Made by a program: the position numbers and the translations under genes
Part shown: positions 8,365 through 17,250 of the stretch, in pieces
Position numbering within the stretch: the stretch's first letter is position 1
Layout: every line of letters begins with the position of its first letter
The notes under the pieces: generated by a model
The model's input: the letters and a program-made list of their open reading frames with translations, nothing else
Told to the model about the DNA's origin: nothing
The model's database searches: none
Source of the DNA: Acinetobacter gyllenbergii CIP 110306 = MTCC 11365
Lineage (GTDB): Bacteria > Pseudomonadota > Gammaproteobacteria > Pseudomonadales > Moraxellaceae
Length of the DNA stretch: 64,000 bases
NCBI RefSeq assembly: GCF_000413855.1
Contig: NZ_ATGG01000013.1
Coordinates: 162,359-226,358, forward strand
Reading direction: 5' to 3'

Positions 8365-10638
8365 ATGAAGCACCATAATTTATATACAGCGATGATGTTA
8401 AGTCTGATTGGCACATCAACAACGATGGCTTGGGCAGAAGATCAGTCAGAAAACTCAAAAAAATCGGATGTTTTACCGATTATTCATCTTAAAGCTGATC
8501 AAGATACGCCAACGTATACTGTAAAAAAATCTAAGGCAGCTACAAAATTAGATTTGTCTTTAAAAGAAACGCCACAGTCAGTGAGTGTGATCACTGAACA
8601 ACAAATGAAAGATCAGAATTTAACAAGTGTATCTGGGGTGCTTGATCAGATCCCTGGTATTTATCGTCAAAGTTATGGAGCGACATCTGCTTGGGGAACG
8701 GGTGGTGAATATACTTCGTATTATTCGCGTGGTTCTAAAATTATTAACTTTCAGATTGATGGATTGTTGTCGAGTCCTGCGATAGAAGGTCGTAGCAACA
8801 CGGCATTGAGTAATATAGATACCGCTATTTTTGAGAATATTACCGTTGTAAAAGGTGCAACAGGCTTATTAAATGGCAGCGGTTTGCCAAGTGCCAGTGT
8901 CAATTTTAACCGCAAACATGCCACACCCAATGCACAATCAACGGCTAAGATGAGCTATGGCTCATGGAATACGTGGCGTAGTGAAATTGATGCCTCTCAA
9001 GCATTGAATGAATCAGGAAGTATTCGTGGTCGTGTCGTTGCAGCACATCAACAAGGTGATAGCTGGCAGAAATGGGGAGATGCTGCCTCAACCATCTTAT
9101 ACGGTGTAGTCGATGCCGATTTAAGTGATAAAACAGTTTTAAGTATTGGTACATCGTTAAGTCGTAATGAAAGTGATGGGCAAAGTATCCATGCGTACGC
9201 AAATTTCGATGCGAAAAATATTCTTTCTCCAATGGGGCGTAAAGACAATTCAGCTCCACGATGGGCTTATACCCATACTGATAGTCTCAATGCATTTGCT
9301 CAGTTGCAACATGAGTTTGAAAACCGTTGGAAGTTGAATGCGAATTATAATTTTGCAACAACTGATACAGAAAGCATTTATGGGGTAATTGGGTCAAACA
9401 CATCAGGCGTTTATAAGATGCAAGATGGGAAGCGTGTACAAGTCATCGGTGCTGATGGCAAACCTGTTTATTATACTGATTATGAAAAAAATACATCAAC
9501 TGTGACAGCGGGTTATCAACATACTAAGCCTGTTGAACATTCTGTTGATTTAGGTGTGACTGGGCCATATCAACTTTTTGGCCGTGAACATGAATTGATG
9601 CTCGGTGCAAACTTTCAGGATGTAGACCAAAATGATCCTTATTACAACCGAGTAATGGGTGAAACTGGGGCAATTAATATCAAAAGCTGGAATGGTTATA
9701 CCACACAGCCCGCTGGTCTATATACTGCGGCAACTGCAGGAAATTCTGTACTGCAATTTAGACAATATGGCGGCTATTTGGCAACTCGCTTAAATCTTCT
9801 TGACCATTTGAAAGTCATCTTAGGTGGGCGTGCTTCGAGCATTGATTATTATGCCGAGTCTGGTAATAAAAATAATGGAACAAAAATTACAATTGATGAT
9901 CAGTTTACACCTTATGCAGGGATCGTTTTTGATGTCACGCCTGAATGGGCAGTTTATGCTAGCTATACCAGTATTTTCTCGCCACAAGCGAATAAAGATT
10001 ATCAAATGAAATTGCTGGATCCTAAAGAAGGTGATAGCTATGAGCTAGGGGTTAAAGGCGAGCTTTTGGCAGGTCGTGTGAACACCAGTTTGGCTTTATT
10101 CCAATCGAATATGGATAATGTCGCTGTGGAAGCTGGTAAATATGCGACCAGTGAAGAAGTACCAGGAGCGGTTGCTGGAACATCTTATTACCGTTCTGCA
10201 AAAGGTGCGAAGACTAAAGGCTTTGAGGCTGCGATTTCAGGAGAAGTGCTGCCTAATCTGAATCTGAATGGTGGATATACTTATTCAGAGACCAAAGAAA
10301 AAGGCGATCGTATCAATACCGATATTCCAAAAGATCAGTTTAAGCTCTTTGCTACTTATAAGTTTTCTGGCGATTTAGAAAAGTTGAGTGTGGGGGCTGG
10401 GGTGACATGGCAGAGTAAAATTTATAGTAGCTATGACATGGATGGTTTTGCTCGTAATAACAATGGTCAAAAAGCTTTTACATTGGTTGATGCAATGGCG
10501 AAGTACGAACTTAGTCCAGCGTTAACAGTGGGATTAAATCTCAATAATATTACGGATAAAACCTATCGCTTAAATACATCGAATCAAACATATGGCGCAC
10601 CGCGTAGCGTAACGGGATCTGTATCGTTTAAGTTTTAA
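8365..10638 (+). CDS. TonB-dependent siderophore receptor
   Basis: An outer-membrane receptor of 757 residues from the ATG at 8365, chosen because GGGGGAG precedes it and a clean signal peptide follows (cleavage after MAWA). The plug domain is visible (LKETPQSVSVITEQQMKDQN; VSGVLDQIPGIY; FQIDG; ITVVKGATGLLNGSGLPSA), then a beta-barrel ending in SVTGSVSFKF with terminal Phe. The sequence style is that of FhuE/FpvA-type hydroxamate receptors (VFDVTPEWAVYASYTSIFSPQ). No N-terminal signalling (STN) domain is present, so it is not a surface-signalling type. Ligand unknown. Controlled by a Fur box at 8309; terminates at a strong palindrome. Confidence 0.93.
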   Translation: MKHHNLYTAMMLSLIGTSTTMAWAEDQSENSKKSDVLPIIHLKADQDTPTYTVKKSKAATKLDLSLKETPQSVSVITEQQMKDQNLTSVSGVLDQIPGIYRQSYGATSAWGTGGEYTSYYSRGSKIINFQIDGLLSSPAIEGRSNTALSNIDTAIFENITVVKGATGLLNGSGLPSASVNFNRKHATPNAQSTAKMSYGSWNTWRSEIDASQALNESGSIRGRVVAAHQQGDSWQKWGDAASTILYGVVDADLSDKTVLSIGTSLSRNESDGQSIHAYANFDAKNILSPMGRKDNSAPRWAYTHTDSLNAFAQLQHEFENRWKLNANYNFATTDTESIYGVIGSNTSGVYKMQDGKRVQVIGADGKPVYYTDYEKNTSTVTAGYQHTKPVEHSVDLGVTGPYQLFGREHELMLGANFQDVDQNDPYYNRVMGETGAINIKSWNGYTTQPAGLYTAATAGNSVLQFRQYGGYLATRLNLLDHLKVILGGRASSIDYYAESGNKNNGTKITIDDQFTPYAGIVFDVTPEWAVYASYTSIFSPQANKDYQMKLLDPKEGDSYELGVKGELLAGRVNTSLALFQSNMDNVAVEAGKYATSEEVPGAVAGTSYYRSAKGAKTKGFEAAISGEVLPNLNLNGGYTYSETKEKGDRINTDIPKDQFKLFATYKFSGDLEKLSVGAGVTWQSKIYSSYDMDGFARNNNGQKAFTLVDAMAKYELSPALTVGLNLNNITDKTYRLNTSNQTYGAPRSVTGSVSFKF

Positions 10639-10647
10639 TGGTTATAT

Positions 10648-10683
10648 AAAAAAGAGGAAGCAATATTGCTTCCTCTTTTTTTT
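10648..10683. terminator. Bidirectional terminator
   Basis: A fully palindromic stem (AAAAAAGAGGAAGCAAT and its complement) flanked by A and T runs sits between the convergent receptor gene and ybgE, and would stop transcription from both sides. Confidence 0.92.
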
Positions 10684-10697
10684 AGTTACATCAGAAA

Positions 10698-10994
10698 TTA
10701 ATTTCCAATCCAAATAAAATAGCCCAACACCATTAAAGGCCAAGCGATATAAGGACTAAACAACCATTTCCATAACCAAAATCTTGGTATAAATCCGACC
10801 CCATGCACGAAACCACCAGAAATTCCAATCATCACCAGCATTAGCAAGCTATGATTATAATGTCCGTTGGCATCCAACATTAGTGATGGATGTACCAGTA
10901 AAATAGTAGCAAGCGGCAATGCCAACAAAAACGAAATGGTCATTGCAAGTACTTGCGCTTTACTATTCTTCGGTGTTGTCATTGCTTCAGCCAT
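10698..10994 (-). CDS. ybgE: Cytochrome bd operon protein YbgE
   Basis: A 98-residue inner-membrane protein with three hydrophobic segments (VLAMTISFLLALPLATILLV, LMLVMIGISGGFVHGVGFI, WPLMVLGYFIWIG). The GGFVHGVGFIPR and W-x-W-x-x-F-P/S-Y-x-A motifs match the YbgE family encoded after cydX. Start chosen at 10994: TGAGGAA from the end of cydX serves as its ribosome site. Last gene of the cyd operon; its exact function is not established. Confidence 0.85.
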   Translation of the reverse strand: MAEAMTTPKNSKAQVLAMTISFLLALPLATILLVHPSLMLDANGHYNHSLLMLVMIGISGGFVHGVGFIPRFWLWKWLFSPYIAWPLMVLGYFIWIGN

Positions 10995-10998
10995 TCTA

Positions 10999-11100
10999 TT
11001 ATTCCTCATCTAAATCTTGATGATGTTCGATATAAAGTGCACTGAGTACACCTGCGAAACATGCCATCAAAACACCTAGAATCCATGCAAAATACCACAT
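10999..11100 (-). CDS. cydX: Cytochrome bd small subunit CydX
   Basis: A 33-residue single-span protein, MWYFAWILGVLMACFAGV then a short polar tail ending HHQDLDEE. The MWYFAWILG start and the position between cydB and ybgE are diagnostic of CydX, which stabilises the haem b595/d site of cytochrome bd. The start is 14 bases after the cydB stop. The gene is easily missed because of its size. Confidence 0.92.
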   Translation of the reverse strand: MWYFAWILGVLMACFAGVLSALYIEHHQDLDEE

Positions 11101-11114
11101 GTCATATCTCCTAA

Positions 11115-12260
11115 TTAATACAAACTATGTGAATTTTCTTCGATATGTTTGTTGGTGATGACCCCCCACATTTTGTAATACGACCAAGAGGTATAGATCA
11201 AAATGAGCGGAACGAAGATACATGCAGCAACGGTCATTACACCAAGGGTTTTATGACTAGAAACCGCATCCCACATGGTCAAGCTTGAAGTTGGATCAAT
11301 GCTTGATGGTAATAAGAATGGGAACAAGGCAAAACCAGCAGTAAGAATTGCGCCGACAATCATTAAACTTGTACCGGTAAAACTCACCGCTGCTTTATGC
11401 TTTGCTGCGCTGACAATCACCAATAACGCACCTAAGATTGCAGCGATTGGTGCAGCCATAGTGATTGGATAGGTTGCATAGTTGTTTAACCAACCATGAT
11501 TGGCATTGGTCACCACATCTTTCGCAAGCGGATTCAGAGCAGCATTGGTATTGACCGCAGTTGCATAGCTATAACCAGAGATATTGCCAAATAATAACCA
11601 TGCACCCGCAGCCAAGAAGCACACAAGGAATACGATTGCCATGATTTGTGTTGCTTTGGCAGAACGGTTATGCAAATTGCCATTGGTACGTAGCATCAAC
11701 CAAGCACCACCATGCGCACATAGCATAGATAAGCTGACAATACCGCAAATTAATGCAAATGGGTTTAAGAGTGCAAAGAAGCTACCTGTATATTGTGAAC
11801 GTAAGGTGTCATCTAAGCTGAAGGGTACACCGAGGAACAAGTTCCCAAAGGCTACGCCAAACACCAGCGCAGGAACAGCGCCACCGATACATAAGCCCCA
11901 ATCCCAAGAGGTACGCCATTGGGTATTCTCTAACTTAGAGCGATAGTCGAAACCGACAGGTCGCAGGAATAGGGCAAATAGAACCAGCAGTAAGGCCCAG
12001 TACATGCCAGAGAAGGCAACGGCATAGACCATTGGCCAAGCAGCAAAAAGTGCACCACCGGCTGTAATAAACCAGACTTGGTTACCGTCCCAATGTGGTG
12101 CAATCGTGTTGATTGCAGCACGGCGTTCAGAGTCAGTTTTACCTACAAATGGCATCAGTGCCATTGAGCCCATATCGAAACCATCGGTAAGTGCAAAGCC
12201 AATCAGTAGTACACCGACCAATACCCACCAGATGATTTTTAGCAGTTCATATTCGATCAT
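11115..12260 (-). CDS. cydB: Cytochrome bd ubiquinol oxidase subunit II
   Basis: A 381-residue multi-span membrane protein, subunit II of cytochrome bd quinol oxidase. Conserved features: [21 protein letters not shown] at the N terminus, [23 protein letters not shown], and [25 protein letters not shown]. Its ATG overlaps the cydA stop by 4 bases (ATGA), so the two subunits are translationally coupled. Length is as expected for the family. Confidence 0.96.
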   Translation of the reverse strand: MIEYELLKIIWWVLVGVLLIGFALTDGFDMGSMALMPFVGKTDSERRAAINTIAPHWDGNQVWFITAGGALFAAWPMVYAVAFSGMYWALLLVLFALFLRPVGFDYRSKLENTQWRTSWDWGLCIGGAVPALVFGVAFGNLFLGVPFSLDDTLRSQYTGSFFALLNPFALICGIVSLSMLCAHGGAWLMLRTNGNLHNRSAKATQIMAIVFLVCFLAAGAWLLFGNISGYSYATAVNTNAALNPLAKDVVTNANHGWLNNYATYPITMAAPIAAILGALLVIVSAAKHKAAVSFTGTSLMIVGAILTAGFALFPFLLPSSIDPTSSLTMWDAVSSHKTLGVMTVAACIFVPLILIYTSWSYYKMWGVITNKHIEENSHSLY

Positions 12261-13837
12261 GATTGAGCCTCCCCAGTTTTTGCATCTAGTTTTTCAAAAT
12301 GGTATTTACCAGTGTGCAAAGAACTTGGACCTAAACGAGCAAATTTGATCATTAAGTACATTTCAATAATGAGTAGTACTGTATAGAACGCTGCAAGCGC
12401 AATAATCGAGCCCCACACATCGCCAGTACTTACACTTGAAGCAGACAGATGTGTTGGTAGAATTTCACCGATTGACCACGGTTGACGACCACCTTCAGCC
12501 ACATACCAACCTGTTTGAGCTGCAATCCATGGGAGCGGGAGAGCAAACAAAGCAAATTTGAGTAACCAAGGTTTATCTTCGGCATTACGTTTTGCTACAG
12601 CCCAAGTCGCGAATAGGAATAACAACAGCATGAGGAAGCCAGAAGCAACCATTGCACGGAAAGAGAAGAACAGTGCAGCAACGTTTGGAATCGTATCTTT
12701 AGTTGCAGCTTGGATATGCGCTTCAGTGGCATCAACTACATTTGGAGAATATTTTTTCAATAACAGACCATAACCCAAGTCTTTTTGATTTTTCTCAAAT
12801 GATGCCAACAATTCTGGAGAGCGGTCACCAGCACGAAGTTTCTCTAACTCGCTGTAGGCCACCATACCGTTACGGATACGGACTTCATGTTCTTTCATCA
12901 AGTCACGTAAACCAGTGACTTCTTTATCTGTAGAACGTGTTGCAATAATCCCCATCACATAAGGAATTTTAACCGCATAGTCGGTACGCATTTCCTGCTG
13001 ATTTGGCAGACCAAATAGAGTAAATGCAGCAGGTGCAGGTTCGGTATGCCATTCTGCTTCGATTGCAGCAAGTTTAGTTTTTTGAACATCGCCTAACTCG
13101 TAGCCTGATTCATCACCAAGTAGAATGACAGATAACGTGGATGCTAAACCGAAGATTGCAGCGATGGCGAAAGAGCGACGCGCAAAAGGTAAGTCACGTT
13201 TTTTTAATAAATAGTAACTTGAGATAGCAAGGACAAAGATCGCACCTGTGACATAACCCGCAGAAACCGTATGTACAAATTTAACTTGAGCCACAGGGTT
13301 AAAGATCAGCGCACCAAAGTCTACCAACTCCATACGCATGGTTTCGTAGTTAAATGCAGCACCGACGGGGTTTTGCATCCAACCATTGGCAATCAAAATC
13401 CACAAGGCCGACATATTCGAGCCAATCGCCACTAACCAAGTTACACCTAAGTGTTGGACTTTAGAGAGGCGATCCCAACCAAAGAAGAACAAACCAATAA
13501 AGGTTGATTCAAGGAAGAAAGCCATTAAGCCTTCAATTGCAAGCGGTGCCCCGAAAATATCGCCTACATAGTGAGAATAATACGCCCAGTTGGTACCAAA
13601 CTGGAATTCCATAGTCAGACCAGTAGTTACCCCTAAGGCAAAGTTAATCCCGAAGAGTTTGCCCCAGAACTTGGTCATGTCTTTATAAATTTCTTTACCT
13701 GAAATCACATACGTGGTTTCCATAATGGCAAGAATAAAAGCCAGACCTAAAGTTAGAGGGACGAAAAGAAAGTGATACATTGCGGTCATTGCAAATTGGA
13801 ACCGCGAAAGATCGACCACGCTTTCAGAAATCATCAA
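12257..13837 (-). CDS. cydA: Cytochrome bd ubiquinol oxidase subunit I
   Basis: A 526-residue haem-bearing subunit I. The first residues include the axial-ligand region ([21 protein letters not shown]). [26 protein letters not shown] and the quinol-loop motif [13 protein letters not shown] are intact. With subunit II it reduces oxygen to water with high affinity using quinol and does not pump protons. The long Q-loop (residues ~250-380) resembles the E. coli CydAB group rather than short CIO types. Overlaps cydP upstream by 4 bases and cydB downstream by 4. Confidence 0.97.
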   Translation of the reverse strand: MMISESVVDLSRFQFAMTAMYHFLFVPLTLGLAFILAIMETTYVISGKEIYKDMTKFWGKLFGINFALGVTTGLTMEFQFGTNWAYYSHYVGDIFGAPLAIEGLMAFFLESTFIGLFFFGWDRLSKVQHLGVTWLVAIGSNMSALWILIANGWMQNPVGAAFNYETMRMELVDFGALIFNPVAQVKFVHTVSAGYVTGAIFVLAISSYYLLKKRDLPFARRSFAIAAIFGLASTLSVILLGDESGYELGDVQKTKLAAIEAEWHTEPAPAAFTLFGLPNQQEMRTDYAVKIPYVMGIIATRSTDKEVTGLRDLMKEHEVRIRNGMVAYSELEKLRAGDRSPELLASFEKNQKDLGYGLLLKKYSPNVVDATEAHIQAATKDTIPNVAALFFSFRAMVASGFLMLLLFLFATWAVAKRNAEDKPWLLKFALFALPLPWIAAQTGWYVAEGGRQPWSIGEILPTHLSASSVSTGDVWGSIIALAAFYTVLLIIEMYLMIKFARLGPSSLHTGKYHFEKLDAKTGEAQS

Positions 13838-14025
13838 CGTGTCTCCTGAGTTTTGGACATGTCACCAGCAATACGCTCGGCAACTTCATTGTTAAAATCT
13901 TTTGGGATCGTTGGCGCATCAAACCAGATGTGTTTAATCACCAAGAGAAGTGCAACTTTAATAATAAGAATAATCGTGATTTCTCTGATGAGTCGCCGAT
14001 TTGGATCTTGAGAACTCGTGTTCAT
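13834..14025 (-). CDS. cydP: Cytochrome oxidase small subunit CydP
   Basis: A single-span protein of about 63 residues from the ATG at 14025 (the frame allows a start at 14040). A basic N terminus ([10 protein letters not shown]) leads into [19 protein letters not shown], then [18 protein letters not shown], which matches the CydP family found at the 5' end of cyd operons in Moraxellaceae and other groups. Overlaps the cydA start by 4 bases. Likely an accessory subunit of the same oxidase. Confidence 0.8.
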   Translation of the reverse strand: MNTSSQDPNRRLIREITIILIIKVALLLVIKHIWFDAPTIPKDFNNEVAERIAGDMSKTQETR

Positions 14026-14040
14026 AGAACCTAGCCTCAT

Positions 14041-14581
14041 ATTTAAAGAAGATGTAAAACATTATTAAATAAAATTCATTGAAAATAAACCTTTAGGTTT
14101 TTTAAATAATTTAAAATAAAATAATTGTTTTAAATCAGTGTATTAATTAATTTTTGTTAAAAAATTTAAAATATTTGTTTTAACCAACTAAAATAATATG
14201 AATTAATTTAAAAATCTGATTAAAACAGTTGTATTTATATTTTTAAATCCGATTAAAAAGATCTGGTTTATATTGAATTAAATAAAAATTAAACCAACTA
14301 AAATAGTATGTTTATAAAATTAATAATATATACAGTGACTTATCGTTTTAAATACAACATTAAATACTTCTCGTAATCAAGTCTTTATAAAACCGAGTGT
14401 ATAGGTGGGGATTATTCTAAAAAATGTGATAGCGATCACTGTTGTATTTTTTGTGCCAGTGAGATCATGAAAACAACAAGAAGGGAAGAGCTAAATTTAA
14501 AACTTTTGCGCTATATATTTGTAACAAAGTGTAAATTGTTGGGATTTTATACATAAAGGCGTTTTTTTAGGGGGGGAAAAC
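14041..14581. other. Long AT-rich upstream region of the cyd operon
   Basis: About 540 bases with no credible gene. It contains a repeated block AACCAACTAAAATAxTATG at 14182-14200 and 14292-14310 (110 bp apart), a second repeated block AAATCxGATTAAAA near 14212 and 14245, and a CRP-like site at 14425. Very AT-rich, typical of a complex promoter. A run of seven G residues lies near 14572. Confidence 0.7.
14425..14440. promoter_or_regulatory. CRP/Vfr-like site
   Basis: TGTGA-TAGCGA-TCACT matches the CRP half-site pair TGTGA-N6-TCACA at 9 of 10 specified positions, with a palindromic centre (GTGATAGCGATCAC). It lies about 400 bases upstream of cydP; the promoter it serves is uncertain. Confidence 0.5.
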
Positions 14582-15205
14582 TCAGTCTGGTGTAAACAGA
14601 TTATTGGAAAGTGAGATTTTTTTGGCGAGATAATGTGAGTTCGATTTTTGACTAATCAACAACACTTGTGATTGTAATTCGAGTTCACCGTATTCAGGTT
14701 CGACCTGTACATAATACAACTGACCAAATTCATCACGGACACGTGCTTGGGCAGAAAAGCCAGGACGTGCATTGCCCGTTGAAATTGTGGCTAAACGTCC
14801 GACTAAATTGGTATGGGTATGGATCACCTTCGGTTTGATGACTTGGTCCAAGCAATGAATCATAAATACAGTAAAGAAAATATCAATGACTAAAGCAGGA
14901 ACAAATAAATAATAAGGTGAAATGAAATAGTGTTGTAAAGCAAAGAAGGAGAGTTCTAGGAAATAACCTGCAAAACTAAAATTGATCAGTAAGAATACAA
15001 AAATTAGATATTTAGAAAACTTAACATCCAGCAATGGAGAGTTGAGTAACCATTCCGGGGTCAATTTTTTTACTAGATGACTTGGACGTAGCCCGATTAC
15101 AATCCCGATGGTTTCTGCAATGCTGAGCACAATTAAAGCCACAACGCTCATATGAAATGGCATTAGGTAGTAATTGAGGAAAAACTCAGTCATCGCAGCA
15201 TTCAT
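14582..15205 (-). CDS. YqiJ-like OB-fold membrane protein
   Basis: A 207-residue protein with about four membrane segments in the first 130 residues (MSVVALIVLSIAETIGIVIGL, YLIFVFLLINFSFAGYF, FVPALVIDIFFTVFMI) and a C-terminal OB-fold-like domain (GRLATISTGNARPGFSAQARV, then FGQLYYVQVEPE). This is the architecture of YqiJ, whose gene usually pairs with the flotillin gene yqiK. No flotillin is encoded here. It is the last gene of a three-gene leftward operon, 10 bases after the Rieske gene. Confidence 0.8.
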   Translation of the reverse strand: MNAAMTEFFLNYYLMPFHMSVVALIVLSIAETIGIVIGLRPSHLVKKLTPEWLLNSPLLDVKFSKYLIFVFLLINFSFAGYFLELSFFALQHYFISPYYLFVPALVIDIFFTVFMIHCLDQVIKPKVIHTHTNLVGRLATISTGNARPGFSAQARVRDEFGQLYYVQVEPEYGELELQSQVLLISQKSNSHYLAKKISLSNNLFTPD

Positions 15206-15215
15206 GATTTAGGGC

Positions 15216-15536
15216 TTAATCAATATAGATACCACCATCTGAGTGGACTTCCAAATTTACTTTTTCAAGGAAATCACCCAAACACGGCCCAGAAATACAT
15301 TCGCCTGTTTCGACTGAAAAAAGTGCACCGTGCGTAGAGCACTGAATGTATTCTTTATCTTGATCTAAGAATTGATTCTCTAAATACTCAAGTTCAGTTT
15401 GTAAATGTGGGCAAACATTTTGATAGGCATAGAAGCTGCCATCTTTTTGAGTAATAAAAATCGTGGTTCCTTTCATGGTGTCGTATGCACGAGACTCACG
15501 CTCAGGAACTTCCTCAGTCATGCAAATCTTTTCCAT
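15216..15536 (-). CDS. Rieske [2Fe-2S] domain protein
   Basis: A 106-residue soluble protein consisting of one Rieske domain. Cluster ligands are visible as NVCPHLQTE (Cys-x-His) and IQCSTHGALF (Cys-x-x-His). The ATG at 15536 is 1 base after the stop of the kinase gene, so they are co-translated; a longer frame to 15599 would overlap the kinase gene. Small Rieske proteins act as ferredoxins for oxygenases or reductases; no oxygenase partner is encoded nearby. Confidence 0.85.
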   Translation of the reverse strand: MEKICMTEEVPERESRAYDTMKGTTIFITQKDGSFYAYQNVCPHLQTELEYLENQFLDQDKEYIQCSTHGALFSVETGECISGPCLGDFLEKVNLEVHSDGGIYID

Positions 15537-15537
15537 G

Positions 15538-16551
15538 TTATGCACATTCCTGTTGAGCTTTTTGAAACTGTTCGAAGAGTTTAGCGTAGTTTTCGACACT
15601 TAAACGGGGGCCGAATTGCGCAACGACTTCACTTGAGATCAAAATAGCAAGTTGCGCTGCAGCTTCCAAGCTCAAACCTGCATTAATTGCATATAAAAAC
15701 GCACCTGAGAATGCATCACCGGCACCATTGGTATCCACAGCTTCAACAGCACGGCCATTCACATGGAAGTGGTGTGCACCATCTACAATCACAGCACCTT
15801 TGGCGCCTTGGGTGATCACCACCTGTTTGTTTTTAAAGCTTAGGCTTTCAATCGCCGCTTCAAGGTTATCAGTTTCTGTAAACATCAGTGCTTCTTGTTC
15901 ATTACAAAACAATAAGTCCACACCATCATCTAATAGTTCTTCTAGACCTTGACGTGCGTATTGCACCATTGCAGGGTCAGACAGCGATAAGGCAATTTTA
16001 ACACCCTGTGCCTTTGCAAGTTCACGTGCTTGTTTCACCGCAACACGTGCAGTATCGCTGGTCGATAAATAACCTTCGATATACAGCCATTTTGCAGTGT
16101 TAAGTGGTGCAAGGTCGATTTGTTCAGTGGATAATTCAGCGGTAATACCGAGGTAGGTTTGCATGGTACGTTCTGAATCTGGGCTGATCAGAACCATACA
16201 GGTGCCTGTTACACCTTCACTAATCGATTGCGTTGTGGTTTTGATGCCAGCTTCGTTTAAGCCATCTAAGTAAATTGTACCGAGTTCATCATTGCCCACG
16301 CGACAACCATAAAATGCAGTTCCGCCAAGAGCACTAAAAGCAACAGTGGTATTGGCTGCTGAACCGCCACTGGCTTGACCTTTATAAGTTTGAGTTGCTT
16401 GTAATTTTTGATATAAATCTGCTTGTGTTTCACCATCGGCCAACTGCATTGTGCCTTTTTGCAACGCATGTTGCGTTAAAAACTCATTTGAAACCTTAAA
16501 TTCTTGGTCAATGAGTGCATTACCAATTGCAAAAAGATCAACAGTTGCCAT
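15538..16551 (-). CDS. PfkB family carbohydrate/adenosine kinase
   Basis: About 337 residues of the ribokinase/PfkB fold. The substrate-binding GG motif (GQASGGSAANTTVAFSALGG) lies near residue 50, and the C-terminal signature VDTNGAGDAFSGAFLYAI contains the catalytic Asp and anion hole. It resembles the adenosine-kinase branch, which phosphorylates adenosine or related nucleosides with ATP. Start is uncertain: ATGs at 16551, 16560 and 16575 have no strong ribosome site; MATVDLFAIGNALIDQEF is the conserved opening. Confidence 0.85.
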   Translation of the reverse strand: MATVDLFAIGNALIDQEFKVSNEFLTQHALQKGTMQLADGETQADLYQKLQATQTYKGQASGGSAANTTVAFSALGGTAFYGCRVGNDELGTIYLDGLNEAGIKTTTQSISEGVTGTCMVLISPDSERTMQTYLGITAELSTEQIDLAPLNTAKWLYIEGYLSTSDTARVAVKQARELAKAQGVKIALSLSDPAMVQYARQGLEELLDDGVDLLFCNEQEALMFTETDNLEAAIESLSFKNKQVVITQGAKGAVIVDGAHHFHVNGRAVEAVDTNGAGDAFSGAFLYAINAGLSLEAAAQLAILISSEVVAQFGPRLSVENYAKLFEQFQKAQQECA

Positions 16552-16653
16552 GTTTGTCATCACAGTAAAAATCAAAAAGCAAAGTTTACACGAATGCTAC
16601 GGATTACAGTAGTTTGTTGAAAAAAATTCAGCAAAGTGTTGGGTTGTAAAGAA

Positions 16654-17118
16654 ATGAGGATAATTAAGGTGGGGCAAGATTCATTTAGAATCGAAAGAAG
16701 CTTGGAATTGCCTGCGCAAATTGATGAGCTAATTCAATATTCAGAATGTGAGGGGTTTCGCTTCTTAAATCGATTAAAACAAGATTTTCAAGCAGGTGAG
16801 AATTGTTTTGATCAGATTGGGGAAGCACTTTTTGCTGTATATGCTCAACATAATGGTTTGATTGCTGTGGGTGGTTTGAATCAAGATCCTTTTGCCGAAT
16901 CGAAGAGAGTTGGGCGCTTACGTCGTTTCTATATCCATCCAACGTACCGTCGTAATAGGGTCGGGACTTATTTGCTGGATTGTATTGAACAATATGCACA
17001 AATCTACTTTGATCGGGTTGAGCTATTCACAGACACAATACAGGCGGCTCATTTTTATCAAACAATGGGGTATCAGCCTATGGTGTCAGCGCACAGTAAT
17101 TTCTATAAAATTTTCTGA
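16654..17118 (+). CDS. GNAT family N-acetyltransferase
   Basis: About 154 residues from the ATG at 16654. The acetyl-CoA loop is RRFYIHPTYRRNRVGTYLL (R-R-N-R-V-G-T), followed by the AAHFYQTMGYQPM strand-helix closing motif. A beta strand GLIAVGGL precedes it. Substrate unknown. It is divergent from the kinase operon and separate from the downstream protease. Confidence 0.83.
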   Translation: MRIIKVGQDSFRIERSLELPAQIDELIQYSECEGFRFLNRLKQDFQAGENCFDQIGEALFAVYAQHNGLIAVGGLNQDPFAESKRVGRLRRFYIHPTYRRNRVGTYLLDCIEQYAQIYFDRVELFTDTIQAAHFYQTMGYQPMVSAHSNFYKIF

Positions 17119-17250
17119 AACGCTATTTTGGCTTAGCCGCTGCATTTTTCTACAAAAATAGAGTAATTTACATGGATATCGATACGTATTCTTCGGTAGA
17201 CTCTCTATAATCAATTGTAATGAATTTAATAGAGATAAATTGGAGATCAC

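Noticed and set aside
11584..11946. 120-codon plus-strand frame
   Set aside because: Antisense to cydB; composition of a shadow frame (Pro/Lys/Ala from reversed membrane codons).
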